Assembly (NCBI GenBank): GCA_000955875.1
Contig: JYOE01000021.1
Coordinates: 186,001 to 250,000, forward strand
Source of the DNA: Terrabacter sp. 28
Lineage (GTDB): Bacteria; Actinomycetota; Actinomycetes; Actinomycetales; Dermatophilaceae
DNA length: 64,000 bases
Direction of reading: 5' to 3'
In this document: piece by piece, positions 47,104 to 55,343 of the stretch
Position numbering within the stretch: the stretch's first letter is position 1
Layout: each line of letters begins with the position of its first letter
Made by a program: the position numbers and the translations under genes
Notes under the pieces: generated by a model
The model's input: only the letters and a program-made list of their open reading frames with translations
Told to the model about the DNA's origin: nothing
The model's database searches: none

Positions 47104-48788
47104 GGGTCAGCGACACCGGCGACCTCTGGTGGAAGAACGCCGTCCTCTACTGCGCCGACGTCGAGACCTTCCACGACTCCGACGGCGACGGCGTGGGCGA
47201 CCTGCGCGGCATGACCGACCACATCGAGTACCTCGCCGACCTCGGCGTCACCTGCCTCTGGCTCATGCCCTTCTATCCGACCGCCCGCAAGGACGACGGC
47301 TACGACATCACCGACTTCTTCGGGGTCGACCCGAGGCTGGGCACGCTGGGCGACTTCGTCGAGCTCGTCCGCACGGCCCGGGCCCACGGCATACGGGTCA
47401 TCGTCGACTTCGTCATGAACCACACGTCCGACAAGCACCCGTGGTTCAGGTCGGCGCGCCGCAGCCGCGAGGACCCCTACCGCGACTACTACGTCTGGAG
47501 CCGCACCAAGCCCAGGTCGAGCAAGAAGGACGTCGTCTTCCCCGACCAGGAGGACAGCATCTGGGAACGCGACGAGAAGACCGGCGACTACTACCTCCAC
47601 CACTTCTACAAGCACCAGCCCGACCTCAACGTCGCCAATCCGGCTGTGCAGGAAGAGATCTCGCGCACCCTCGGCTTCTGGCTCGAGCTCGGGGTGTCCG
47701 GCTTCCGCGTGGACGCGGTGCCCTTCCTCTTCGCGCGCGACGGTGTGCCGGGCGTCGACGACGCCGACCAGGAGGCCTTCAACCCCGACCGCTACCTCGG
47801 CGACGTGCGCTCCTTCGTGACCCGACGGGTGGGCGACGCGGTGCTGCTCGGCGAGGTGAACCTGCCCTACCCGGAGCAGCGGCGCTTCTTCGGCGGCGAC
47901 GACGGCGACGGGCTCAACATGCAGTTCGACTTCATCGGGATGCAGCGGATGTACCTCTCGCTGGCCCGCGGCGAGGCGGCCCCGCTCGCGGACGCGCTGC
48001 GCGAGCGACCGGCTCTCGACGTGACGAGCCAGTGGGCCAGCTTCGTGCGCAACCACGACGAGCTCACCCTCGACAAGCTGACCACGTCCGAGCGCCGCGA
48101 GGTCTTCGACGCCTTCGGGCCCGACCCCGGCATGCAGCTCTACGACCGCGGGCTGCGACGGCGGCTGCCCCCGATGGTCGGTGGCGACGAGCGGCGCCTG
48201 CGCCTCGTCTACTCGCTGATGTTCTCGCTGCCCGGGACCCCCGTGCTCTTCTACGGCGAGGAGATCGGCATGGGCGAGAACCTCGACATCCCCGGCCGTC
48301 TCGCGGTGCGCAGTCCGATGCAGTGGAACAGGGGACCGAGCGGCGGGTTCTCCACGGCCCCCGCCCGCCGGCTCACCCGCCCCATGCCCGACGGCCTCTT
48401 CGGCCCGGACCACGTCAACGTCGCCGACCAGCGCCGCGACGCCGGGTCGCTGTGGTGGTTCATCCGCGGGCTGGTGCGGCGCTACCGGCAGCTGCCGCAG
48501 AGCGGCTGGGCCGCGGTGGAGGTGCTCGAGCACCCCGTGGCCTCGACCCTGGCCCACCTGAGCCGCACGGACGACTGGGCCATGGTCGGTCTCCACAACT
48601 TCGGCCCGGACGGCGCCGTGGTCCCCCTGACCCTGCCCGACGTGGCGCCGGGGTCCCGGCTCATCGACGTCCTCGACGAGCGCCGCGAGACCGAGGTCGG
48701 GGCGGGCGGAGCCGTCGAGCTCGACATCGAGCCGTACGGGTACCGGTGGCTGCTCGTCGTCGCGGAAGGCCAGGACCCCGGGATCTGA
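47100..48788 (+). CDS. GH13 alpha-amylase family enzyme (trehalose-synthase-like)
   Basis: A 562-residue GH13 barrel. Region I is VIVDFVMNHTSDKHPWF, the catalytic Asp is in VSGFRVDAVPFLFARD, the acid/base Glu in LLGEVNLPYPEQRR, and the third Asp in SFVRNHDELTLDKL. The domain order (A, B with a 190-residue start, C-terminal beta domain from about 470) and the DRTEWQ-like LFYGEEIGMGENL fit trehalose synthase/maltose transglucosylase relatives. It probably interconverts alpha-linked glucans or maltose/trehalose in the cytoplasm, as no signal peptide is seen. It begins within the stop of the LLM gene (ATGA overlap). Specificity within GH13 cannot be settled. Confidence 0.87.
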   Translation: MRVSDTGDLWWKNAVLYCADVETFHDSDGDGVGDLRGMTDHIEYLADLGVTCLWLMPFYPTARKDDGYDITDFFGVDPRLGTLGDFVELVRTARAHGIRVIVDFVMNHTSDKHPWFRSARRSREDPYRDYYVWSRTKPRSSKKDVVFPDQEDSIWERDEKTGDYYLHHFYKHQPDLNVANPAVQEEISRTLGFWLELGVSGFRVDAVPFLFARDGVPGVDDADQEAFNPDRYLGDVRSFVTRRVGDAVLLGEVNLPYPEQRRFFGGDDGDGLNMQFDFIGMQRMYLSLARGEAAPLADALRERPALDVTSQWASFVRNHDELTLDKLTTSERREVFDAFGPDPGMQLYDRGLRRRLPPMVGGDERRLRLVYSLMFSLPGTPVLFYGEEIGMGENLDIPGRLAVRSPMQWNRGPSGGFSTAPARRLTRPMPDGLFGPDHVNVADQRRDAGSLWWFIRGLVRRYRQLPQSGWAAVEVLEHPVASTLAHLSRTDDWAMVGLHNFGPDGAVVPLTLPDVAPGSRLIDVLDERRETEVGAGGAVELDIEPYGYRWLLVVAEGQDPGI

Positions 48789-48887
48789 GGGCAGCGCCGT
48801 CACGCCGGCGATGGTCGAGCCGCCGCGACGGGTAGGTGCATCGGGTCACCACTTCGAGGAGCCCAGCGTGTCTGCCGTGCCGTCGCC

Positions 48888-50216
48888 ATGTCGATCAACC
48901 TGATCTACCTCATCGCCGGCGCGGCGATGTTCCTCGCAGCTGTCCTCCCCACCGTGCTCGACCGCTATGCCGTCTCGGCCGCGATGGTGCTCCTCGTCCT
49001 GGGGATGGGCATCGGCCTGCTGCCGCTGCCCGAGGGGATGCGCCTCGACCCCCTCGTCACCAGGGCCCAGGTCGAGCGCATCACGGAGTTCACCATCCTC
49101 GTGGCGCTCATGGGCGTCGGTCTCGCGATCGACCGGTCCTTCGAGTGGCGCCGTCGGTCGGCATGGGCGTCGTGGTCGTCGACGTGGCGGCTGCTCGCGA
49201 TCGCGATGCCCCTGACGATCGCGTCGGTTGCCCTGCTCGGCTGGTGGGTCGGCCTCGCGCCCGCGGCAGCCCTGCTGCTCGGTGCCGCGCTGTCGCCCAC
49301 CGACCCGGTGCTGGCGAGCGACGTCCAGGTCGAGGGCCCTCGAGTCGAGACCGACGAGACGGACGACTCCGACGACGAGGCGCTCGGCGAACCCGTCGAC
49401 GAGAAGGACGACGTCCGCTTCTCACTCACCTCCGAGGCCGGGCTCAACGACGGCCTGGCGTTCCCGTTCGTCACCGCCGCCGTGCTGCTCGCGTCGGCCG
49501 GGAGCGCCGGCTCGTGGGTCGCCGGCTGGTTCGCGTGGGACCTCGTGGGCAAGGTCGTCGTCGGCGTCATCGTGGGTGTCGCAGTCGGCTGGGGCCTTGC
49601 CCGCATCGCCTTCCGGTCGCCGCGACGCTCACTCCGTCTCGCCGAGCAGGGTGAGCCCCTGCTCGCGCTCGCCGCCCTCGTCATGACCTACGGCGTGAGC
49701 CAGCTCGTCGGCGGCTACGGCTTCGTCTCGGTCTTCGCCTGCGGGCTGACGCTGCGGGCGGCCGAGCGCAACCACCACTACCACCGCTCGATGCACGAGG
49801 TGGTGCAGCGCCTCGAGCGGCTGCTCACGCTCATCATCCTGCTCATGCTCGGCATGGCCATGACCAAGGGAGTCCTCGACGAGCTCGACTGGCGAGGCGT
49901 GCTCATCGCCCTGTCGCTCGTCTTCGTGCTGCGCCCGCTCGCCGGCTGGGTCAGCCTGCGGGTGCGGGCCCGCGGCAGCGACCTCCCCGGCGGCCTCGGC
50001 CGGCACGAGGCGCTCGCCACCGCCTTCTTCGGCGTCCGCGGGGTCGGCTCGCTCTACTACCTCGCGTTCGCGGCCGGTGAGCACTCCTTCCCCGAGGAGC
50101 GGTGGCTGTGGTCGACGACGGCTTTCACCATCCTCGTCTCGGTCATGGTGCACGGCGTCCTCGCGACGCCCGTCATGCGCTACCTCGACCGGCACCGCGA
50201 CGCCGTGGCCTCCTGA
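48888..50216 (+). CDS. CPA1-type cation/proton antiporter
   Basis: A 442-residue protein with about 11-12 membrane helices. GAALSPTDPVLASDVQV (the paired Asp/Pro site) and SLTSEAGLNDGLAFPFV (ND motif) are the CPA1 family's ion-transport signature; RHEALATAFFGVRGVGSLYYLAFA is the later conserved helix. A 22-residue acidic loop, ETDETDDSDDEALGEPVDEKDD, is inserted before the ND helix and may sense pH or cations. It exchanges Na+ or K+ for H+. The ATG at 48888 has no close ribosome site; GAGGAG is 26 bases upstream, serving a possible 11-codon leader ORF (GTG 48868). A terminator follows. Confidence 0.88.
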   Translation: MSINLIYLIAGAAMFLAAVLPTVLDRYAVSAAMVLLVLGMGIGLLPLPEGMRLDPLVTRAQVERITEFTILVALMGVGLAIDRSFEWRRRSAWASWSSTWRLLAIAMPLTIASVALLGWWVGLAPAAALLLGAALSPTDPVLASDVQVEGPRVETDETDDSDDEALGEPVDEKDDVRFSLTSEAGLNDGLAFPFVTAAVLLASAGSAGSWVAGWFAWDLVGKVVVGVIVGVAVGWGLARIAFRSPRRSLRLAEQGEPLLALAALVMTYGVSQLVGGYGFVSVFACGLTLRAAERNHHYHRSMHEVVQRLERLLTLIILLMLGMAMTKGVLDELDWRGVLIALSLVFVLRPLAGWVSLRVRARGSDLPGGLGRHEALATAFFGVRGVGSLYYLAFAAGEHSFPEERWLWSTTAFTILVSVMVHGVLATPVMRYLDRHRDAVAS

Positions 50217-50232
50217 CCGACCGGGACGACAG

Positions 50233-50270
50233 GACCGGCCCCGGGGAGATCCCCCTCCGCGGGGCCGGTC
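50233..50270 (+). terminator. terminator of the antiporter gene
   Basis: GACCGGCCCC (50233-50242) pairs with GGGGCCGGTC (50261-50270) around an 18-base loop that itself can pair (GGGGAGATCCCC). It lies 17 bases past the stop. Confidence 0.75.
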
Positions 50271-50728
50271 GTGAACTGACCTCAGGCGACCTACCCTCCC
50301 CGGGGTCCTCGCCTGTGGACGGAGGTGGCGCAACGTGACCGTTCCTGTCGGCAGCTCCGGGCACGTGCCTCGACAAAGGCCCAGTGCCACGCGAACCGGC
50401 TGATCCCCCGTTCCCCCGAGCGGTCCGCGCCCACGACGGTCCGGCCCGTCCTCGCGGACGGGTTCACGTGCCGTTCCCCACCACTGCCGCCGCACGTGAC
50501 GGGCCGTGTGCCGTCGATCCCTGCCTGCCAGGTGGTCCCGGCCACGTCGCTCACCTCCTGCTCCATCGTGCGGCGGCCGAGGTGTCCCGAGACAGGTGCT
50601 TCCGACCTGTCCGGGTCGGGACCTTCGGCCCGAACCGCTGCGACCTTCGTCCGTGTCGCGGGGCCCTGCTCACGTCGCACCATCGAGGAGGCGTCAGGCC
50701 CGGCGCCCCACACCGACCGGGAGAGCCC
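50271..50728. other. 458-base non-coding region upstream of the DosR-like cluster
   Basis: Six-frame reading shows only Arg/Pro-rich open frames without ribosome sites, so I call it non-coding. It contains a DosR-like box (50616-50635) and a weaker copy (GCGACCTTCGTCCG at 50641-50654) 94 bases before the start at 50729, and otherwise GC-rich sequence with no recognised RNA. The left part may be a long 5' UTR or hold regulators for the cluster. Confidence 0.6.
50616..50635. promoter_or_regulatory. DosR/DevR-like operator box
   Basis: GTCGGGACCTTCGGCCCGAA fits the palindromic DevR consensus TTSGGGACTWWAGTCCCSAA at 16 of 20 positions. A second partial box starts about 22 bases further right. 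Genes for DevS- and DevR-like proteins lie 1.3 kb and 3.3 kb downstream, so autoregulation is plausible. Confidence 0.7.
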
Positions 50729-51409
50729 ATGTGCACCGTCCTCATCACGTACTCGACCCCGCCGCCTCCGGCTGCCGGCGGGGTGCCCGAAGACCGGGAC
50801 CCCCACGACGACACCGACGCCGCCTCCGTGCAGCTCATGATCGCGGGCATCGACGAGGCCGTCGCCGAGACGATCGCGACGGGGCTCGCGCGGGCCGGGC
50901 ACCAGGTCACCTGCCGGCCGTGCGTCGCGAAGACCACCACCGAGCGGGGCTTCGACCTCGTCGTGGTCGTGGACCACCTGCACGTCACCCACCACAGCGA
51001 CACGGCGTGGCCGCGCGTCAGCGGCGTGGCGGAGGCGACCCCGCCGTATGCCGCCGGTCAGGCCGGCGCCGCCGCCACCCCGGGCGTACGGGAGCACGAG
51101 ACCGCTGCCGCCGGCCGTGCCGCCCAGCTGGGACAGGCGACGATCCCCATGACCTGGTGCGCGGACTTCCGGGCGGTCGAGGCCTGGGGGCAGAGCATCG
51201 CCGACCACCTCGTCCGCTTCCTCGAGCTGCGGGCCGAGCTCGTGCGCCTCCGGGCCGAGCTCGTGCGCTGCAAGGCGCTGCTCAAGGCCGTGACCCCCGA
51301 GCCGCGGGCGGCATCCGCCGTCGAGCTCGGCCGTCCGGTCGGCGGGGGCCGACCGCTGCACGCCGGCGAGCGCCGCCGCCCAGGCCAGACCCGGAAGGAG
51401 CTGAGATGA
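50729..51409 (+). CDS. hypothetical protein with flavodoxin-like N-terminal half
   Basis: A 226-residue protein from ATG 50729 (GGGAGA ahead). Residues ~30-75 (VQLMIAGIDEAVAETIATGLARAGHQVTCRPCVAKTTTERGFDLVVVVD) resemble the start of the small flavodoxin-like proteins that occur near actinobacterial DosR genes; the usual TxTGNT phosphate-binding loop is absent. Residues ~165-190 form a heptad-rich helix (FLELRAELVRLRAELVRCKALLKAV). It overlaps the next gene by an ATGA, and it follows the DosR-like box, so it is probably a hypoxia-induced gene. Function is unknown, and it may be a degenerate flavodoxin. Confidence 0.6.
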   Translation: MCTVLITYSTPPPPAAGGVPEDRDPHDDTDAASVQLMIAGIDEAVAETIATGLARAGHQVTCRPCVAKTTTERGFDLVVVVDHLHVTHHSDTAWPRVSGVAEATPPYAAGQAGAAATPGVREHETAAAGRAAQLGQATIPMTWCADFRAVEAWGQSIADHLVRFLELRAELVRLRAELVRCKALLKAVTPEPRAASAVELGRPVGGGRPLHAGERRRPGQTRKELR

Positions 51410-51894
51410 CCATGACCCAGCACCCCGTCACCCAGGGACGAGGCGGGCCGCCGGCCAGGCGGTCCGGCCGACGACCAGCCAGCACCGACCTCAGCCCCGC
51501 CGACTGCCAGGCGCTCCTGGAGTCACGCAGCATCGGCCGCATCGGCTGGACGGCCGGGGACGGCCCGCAGATCTTCCCCGTCAGCTACGCCTGCGTCGCC
51601 GACCTCATCGTGTTCCGCACGTCGCCCTTCGGCGTCCTGTCGGAGCTGGTGCGTCCCGCCCAGGTCGTCTTCGAGGTCGACGAGCTCGACGAGCGGGCCC
51701 AGTCCGGGTGGAGCGTCATCGCGCGCGGGCGCGCCCAGGCCGTGGCGTCCCCCGCGCTGCTCACCCACCTGTGGACCGTCGACGGTGCCGAGCCGTGGGC
51801 GGCCGGCACCCGCAACCTCTTCATCGGCATCGAGGTGGAACGTCTCACCGGGCGCACGTTCGGGGCCCGTCGGCCGCCCTCGGCCGGCCGATGA
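51406..51894 (+). CDS. pyridoxamine 5'-phosphate oxidase-family (NimA-like) protein
   Basis: A 162-residue split-barrel flavoprotein: LSPADCQALLESRSIGRIGWTAGDGPQIFPVSYACVADLIVFRTSPFG and VVFEVDELDERAQSGWSVIARGRAQAV are the PPOX/NimA fold, where small proteins of this type bind FMN or F420. In Mycobacterium relatives belong to the DosR regulon. The first 25 residues are a low-complexity Gly/Arg stretch. It is coupled to the upstream gene (ATGA) and precedes devS by 69 bases. Nitro-reductase-like activity is possible but unproved. Confidence 0.8.
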   Translation: MTMTQHPVTQGRGGPPARRSGRRPASTDLSPADCQALLESRSIGRIGWTAGDGPQIFPVSYACVADLIVFRTSPFGVLSELVRPAQVVFEVDELDERAQSGWSVIARGRAQAVASPALLTHLWTVDGAEPWAAGTRNLFIGIEVERLTGRTFGARRPPSAGR

Positions 51895-51963
51895 CGCTGC
51901 CGGCCGCCGTGCGCGCGGGCGCCAGCAAAGGCCCACGCCCGCGGGAGCTCGGTCCTAGCCTTG

Positions 51964-53931
51964 GTGCATGAGGCCGGCGCCGGCGAGAACCACCCGCACG
52001 AGCGGGTCGTGCTGCCCACGGCGCCGGTGGACGGCGGCCTCCTGATGGTCGAGACCGTCACGCCCGGGCCGACCGGCCCGCACTCGTCGGAGGACCGCCT
52101 CCGCGGCCTGCTCGCCGCCAACCGGTCCGTCGTGTCCGAGCTGGCGCTGCCCGCCGTCCTGCGGCGCATCGTCGAGGCCGCGAGAACGGTCTCCGGCGCG
52201 GACTACGCGGCGCTGGGGGTCATCGGAGCCGACGGCCGGCTCGAGCAGTTCGTGCACTCCGGGATGGACCCTTCCACCGTCGAGCGGGTCGGGCACCTAC
52301 CCACCGGCGTCGGCGTCCTCGGGGCCGTCATCGACGAGGCGGCCCCGATCCGGCTGCACTCGATCTCCGCCGACCCCCGCGCGAGCGGCTTCCCGCCTGG
52401 ACACCCGCCGATGCGGACGTTCCTCGGGGTGCCGGTGCGCTCACGCGGGCAGGTCTACGGCAACCTCTACCTGGCCGACCGGTTCGACGGTGCCGACTTC
52501 AGCTCCGACGACGAGGACCTCGTCGTCGCACTCGCCGCGAGCGCCGGCATCGCCATCGAGAACGCCCGGCTCTACGAGGAGTCGCGGCGCCGGCAGGAGT
52601 GGCTGCGCGCCTCGGCGGAGATCAGCCGCGACCTGCTCCGCCCCCGGCTCGGCGAGGCGGTGCTCGTGCGCATCGCCGATGCCGTGCTGCGGCTCGCGGA
52701 CGCCGACGCGGCCACGATCGACCTGCCCGCCCGACGGCAGCCCGGGGACGGAGCCGGCACGTCGTCGTCGGCTCGTGCACCCTCGCGGCCGCCGTATGCC
52801 GCTGAGCCCGTCGCCGCGCCCGTGGGCGAACCCGTCGTCGAACTCGTCGAGCTCGTCGAGCTCGTCGTCGAGGTCGCGCGGGGAGCCGGCGCCGAGACCC
52901 GCGTCGGAACCTCGTACGCCGCCTCGTCGTCGCTCGCCGGAAGGGCCATGCGCGAGCGCCGGGCCGTGGTGACCGCCCCGGCCCCCGGTGAGGCCGAGGC
53001 AGGTTCCGGCGTCGACGGCGACCAGAACGGCTCCGAGGGCGCGGCGATGGCGTGCCCGCTCGTCGGCGACGCGGGCGTACGCGGCGCCGTCGTCGTGACG
53101 CGGCGCCCCGGTCGGGCCGCCTTCAGCGCCGCGGACGTCGAGATGGCCGAGCAGCTCGCCACGCACGCAGCCGTGGCCCTGGAGCTCGCCGACCGTCGCG
53201 CGGACGAGGAACGGGTCGCCATCCTCGAGGACCGGCACCGGATCGCCCGGGACCTGCACGACCACGTCATCCAGCGGATCTTCGCCATCGGCCTCACCCT
53301 CGACTCGGTGGCCGAGCGCAGCGACGGGGCGCACGGCGCCGCCTCCGACGCGCCCGCCGTGCGCGAGATCCTGGGTCGGGCCGTCGAGGACCTCGACGAG
53401 ACGATCCGGCAGATCCGGGCGTCCATCTTCGAACTCCAGGAACCGACCGGCATCACCGCCTCGCGGGCGCGCCTGCGCGAGGTCGTCTCCGCAGCGGCCG
53501 CACCCCTCGGGTTCGAGCCCTCGCTGCGCCTCGACGGACCCGTGTCGAGCGTGCTCGAAGCCAGCCTGCTGCACGACGTGACGGCGGTGCTTCGCGAGGC
53601 CCTGACCAACGTCGTCAAGCACGCCGGAGCACAGGCGGTCGACGTCCGCGTGGCGGTGGCCGACGGGACTCTCTCCGTCGAGGTCACCGACGACGGGCCG
53701 TGCGGTCGGGCCGCTGCGAGGGGCGAGCGGCCGATGGGCGAGCGGCCGATGGGCAGCGACGTGACTCGGCGGCCCGGGGAGGACCTGACTGCCGTGGGTG
53801 AGCCGGCGCCGCCCCGGCATCGCGGACTCGCCAACCTCACGAGCCGGGCGGTGGCCCGCGGCGGCACCTGCTCCCTGCTATCCGACGAGAGGACGACGGT
53901 GCTGACATGGACGGCCCGGCTGGACCTGTGA
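51964..53931 (+). CDS. devS: DevS/DosS-like heme-GAF sensor histidine kinase
   Basis: A 655-residue oxygen/NO/CO sensor kinase. The first GAF (residues ~50-190) keeps SGFPPGHPPMRTFLGVPV with His147 at the heme-ligand position known from Mycobacterium DevS. The second GAF (~200-400) contains a valine/glutamate-rich insert (VVELVELVELVVEV). The DHp helix has HRIARDLHDHVIQRIFAIGLTLDS with the phospho-His, and the HATPase domain LREALTNVVKHAGA to GLANLTSRA. It autophosphorylates when heme is in the reduced unliganded, NO or CO state and signals to DevR. GTG 51964 lies near a TAGCCT -10-like element; ATG 52045 is an alternative start. It overlaps the devR gene by 25 bases. Confidence 0.9.
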   Translation: MHEAGAGENHPHERVVLPTAPVDGGLLMVETVTPGPTGPHSSEDRLRGLLAANRSVVSELALPAVLRRIVEAARTVSGADYAALGVIGADGRLEQFVHSGMDPSTVERVGHLPTGVGVLGAVIDEAAPIRLHSISADPRASGFPPGHPPMRTFLGVPVRSRGQVYGNLYLADRFDGADFSSDDEDLVVALAASAGIAIENARLYEESRRRQEWLRASAEISRDLLRPRLGEAVLVRIADAVLRLADADAATIDLPARRQPGDGAGTSSSARAPSRPPYAAEPVAAPVGEPVVELVELVELVVEVARGAGAETRVGTSYAASSSLAGRAMRERRAVVTAPAPGEAEAGSGVDGDQNGSEGAAMACPLVGDAGVRGAVVVTRRPGRAAFSAADVEMAEQLATHAAVALELADRRADEERVAILEDRHRIARDLHDHVIQRIFAIGLTLDSVAERSDGAHGAASDAPAVREILGRAVEDLDETIRQIRASIFELQEPTGITASRARLREVVSAAAAPLGFEPSLRLDGPVSSVLEASLLHDVTAVLREALTNVVKHAGAQAVDVRVAVADGTLSVEVTDDGPCGRAAARGERPMGERPMGSDVTRRPGEDLTAVGEPAPPRHRGLANLTSRAVARGGTCSLLSDERTTVLTWTARLDL

Positions 53932-54656
53932 CGCGACAGCCCGCGACCGGCGCGACCGGCGCGCCCGGCCACGATCCCGTCACGGTCTTCCTGCTCGACG
54001 ACCACGAGATCGTGCGCCGCGGGCTCGTCGACCTGCTCGAGTCGCACCACGGCTTCACGGTCGTCGGTGAGGCCGGCACGGCCGCCGAGGCCCTGCGGCG
54101 CATCCCGCTCCTCGCTCCCGACGTCGCGCTCCTCGACGCCCGCCTGCCCGACGGCAACGGCATCGACGTCTGTCGCGAGGTCCAGGCCAGCAGCCCTGGC
54201 ACGCGGTGTCTCATCCTCACCTCGTACGACGACGACGACGCGCTGTTCGCTGCCGTGATGGCGGGCGCGTCCGGCTACCTGCTCAAGCAGATCCGCGGCA
54301 CGTCGCTGACCGAGGCGGTGGCGCACGTCGCGGCAGGTCACTCGCTCATCGACCCGACACTCGTCGAGCGTCTCCTCGACCGCTTGCGCCGCCCCGAGGC
54401 CGAGACCGGTGCAGGAACCGGCTCGGGCGCCCAGTCCGGCCCGCCGCACCATGTGGCCCCGCTCACCGACCGCGAGCAGGAGATCCTCACCCTCATCGCA
54501 GAGGGACTGACGAACCGCCAGATCGGCGAGCGGCTCTACCTGGCCGAGAAGACCGTGAAGAACTACGTCTCGGGCCTGCTCGCCAAGCTGGGATTCGAAC
54601 GACGCACCCAGGCAGCGGTGTACGGCGCGCAGCACCGCGACGAGTCTGGTCGCTGA
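53907..54656 (+). CDS. devR: DevR/DosR-like NarL-family response regulator
   Basis: A 249-residue response regulator. FLLDDHEIVRRGLVDLLE and LLDARLPDGNGIDVCREV hold the acidic pocket and phospho-Asp; ILTSYDDDDALFAAVMAGASGYLLKQI completes the receiver. The HTH is LTDREQEILTLIAEGLTNRQIGERLYLAEKTVKNYVSGLLAKLG, nearly the Mycobacterium DevR one (Lys-Thr-Val-Lys-Asn at the recognition helix). It overlaps devS by 25 bases. It likely controls the DosR-like box upstream of the cluster and possibly the one before the ANTAR gene. An N-terminal extension of ~25 residues (MDGPAGPVTRQPATGATGA) is disordered; a later start is possible. Confidence 0.93.
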   Translation: MDGPAGPVTRQPATGATGAPGHDPVTVFLLDDHEIVRRGLVDLLESHHGFTVVGEAGTAAEALRRIPLLAPDVALLDARLPDGNGIDVCREVQASSPGTRCLILTSYDDDDALFAAVMAGASGYLLKQIRGTSLTEAVAHVAAGHSLIDPTLVERLLDRLRRPEAETGAGTGSGAQSGPPHHVAPLTDREQEILTLIAEGLTNRQIGERLYLAEKTVKNYVSGLLAKLGFERRTQAAVYGAQHRDESGR

Positions 54657-54849
54657 CGACGGCTCGGCCCACCCGGCGCAGACGGTCGCGTGACCTCTCG
54701 GCCGGCCTCGAGGTCACCGCCGTGTAACGATCCTGCGCGTGCCGCGATGGAACGGCTGAGGCGGCACCCGATCCCCCGAGCGGGTGCCGCCTCGCTCTGT
54801 GCGCGCAGGCGGGTGCGGAGCCGACTGCCTACCTCGCTGTTTCTCATGA

Positions 54850-54872
54850 GGGGCCCTCGGTCCCCTAGGCTG
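54850..54872 (+). promoter_or_regulatory. possible DosR-like box and -10 element ahead of the ANTAR gene
   Basis: GAGGGGCCCTCGGTCCCCTA overlaps a -10-like TAGGCT (54867-54872) and is near-palindromic with GGGG...CCCC and GGTCCC. It fits the DevR consensus at about 12 of 20 bases, so it is a weak candidate; the ANTAR start is 60 bases on. Confidence 0.45.
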
Positions 54873-54933
54873 GATGCTCACCTGTTGCGGTCTAGCCCTG
54901 GCCGGCGACGGGGATCTCGTAGGAAGTCAGCTG

Positions 54934-55323
54934 ATGGAGCCGCACGAGACCGCCGGTGCGTCCCGCGGGTCTGCGATGGGCGAAGGACCCGAGTCCGTCG
55001 TTCCCGATCGAGCCGAGGTGACCGCCCACGTCGACGCCGTCTTCGCGACGTCACCGGGCGCGTCACGGCTGACGCCCGTCGAGGCGTACCTCCTCGAGGC
55101 CCTGGAGCGGCTCGACACTGCCGAGACGAAGGCCTCCCAGCTCGAGACCGCACTGGGGCACAGCCGCGAGATCGGCGCCGCCATCGGGGTCCTCATGGCG
55201 CTGCGCAAGCTGACCCGCGACCAGGCCTTCGACCTGCTGCGCCGGGCGAGCATGGCCCAGAACGTCAAGGTGCACGTGCTCGCCGCCCGTGTCGTCGAGA
55301 CGGGTTCCACCGACCCCGGCTGA
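54934..55323 (+). CDS. ANTAR-domain RNA-binding antiterminator
   Basis: A 129-residue protein. The C-terminal ~55 residues (LGHSREIGAAIGVLMALRKLTRDQAFDLLRRASMAQNVKVHVLAARVVE) form the ANTAR helical bundle with the A-IGVLM and DQAFDLLRRAS signatures. The N-terminal half is a short acidic stretch with LEALERLDTAETKASQLE coiled coil and no receiver domain. ANTAR proteins bind paired hexaloop RNA hairpins and prevent transcription termination. ATG 54934 follows AGGAAG (54921-54926) by seven bases. Placed after devSR and behind a DosR-like box, it may extend the hypoxia response; its RNA target is not in view. Confidence 0.85.
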   Translation: MEPHETAGASRGSAMGEGPESVVPDRAEVTAHVDAVFATSPGASRLTPVEAYLLEALERLDTAETKASQLETALGHSREIGAAIGVLMALRKLTRDQAFDLLRRASMAQNVKVHVLAARVVETGSTDPG

Positions 55324-55343
55324 CGCACCCGGCAGAGCCCGTC

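Noticed and set aside
50384..50728. Arg/Pro-rich upstream extension of the 50729 gene
   Set aside because: It has no ribosome site at its start and an unlikely composition, and the DosR-like box lies inside it; I call it non-coding.
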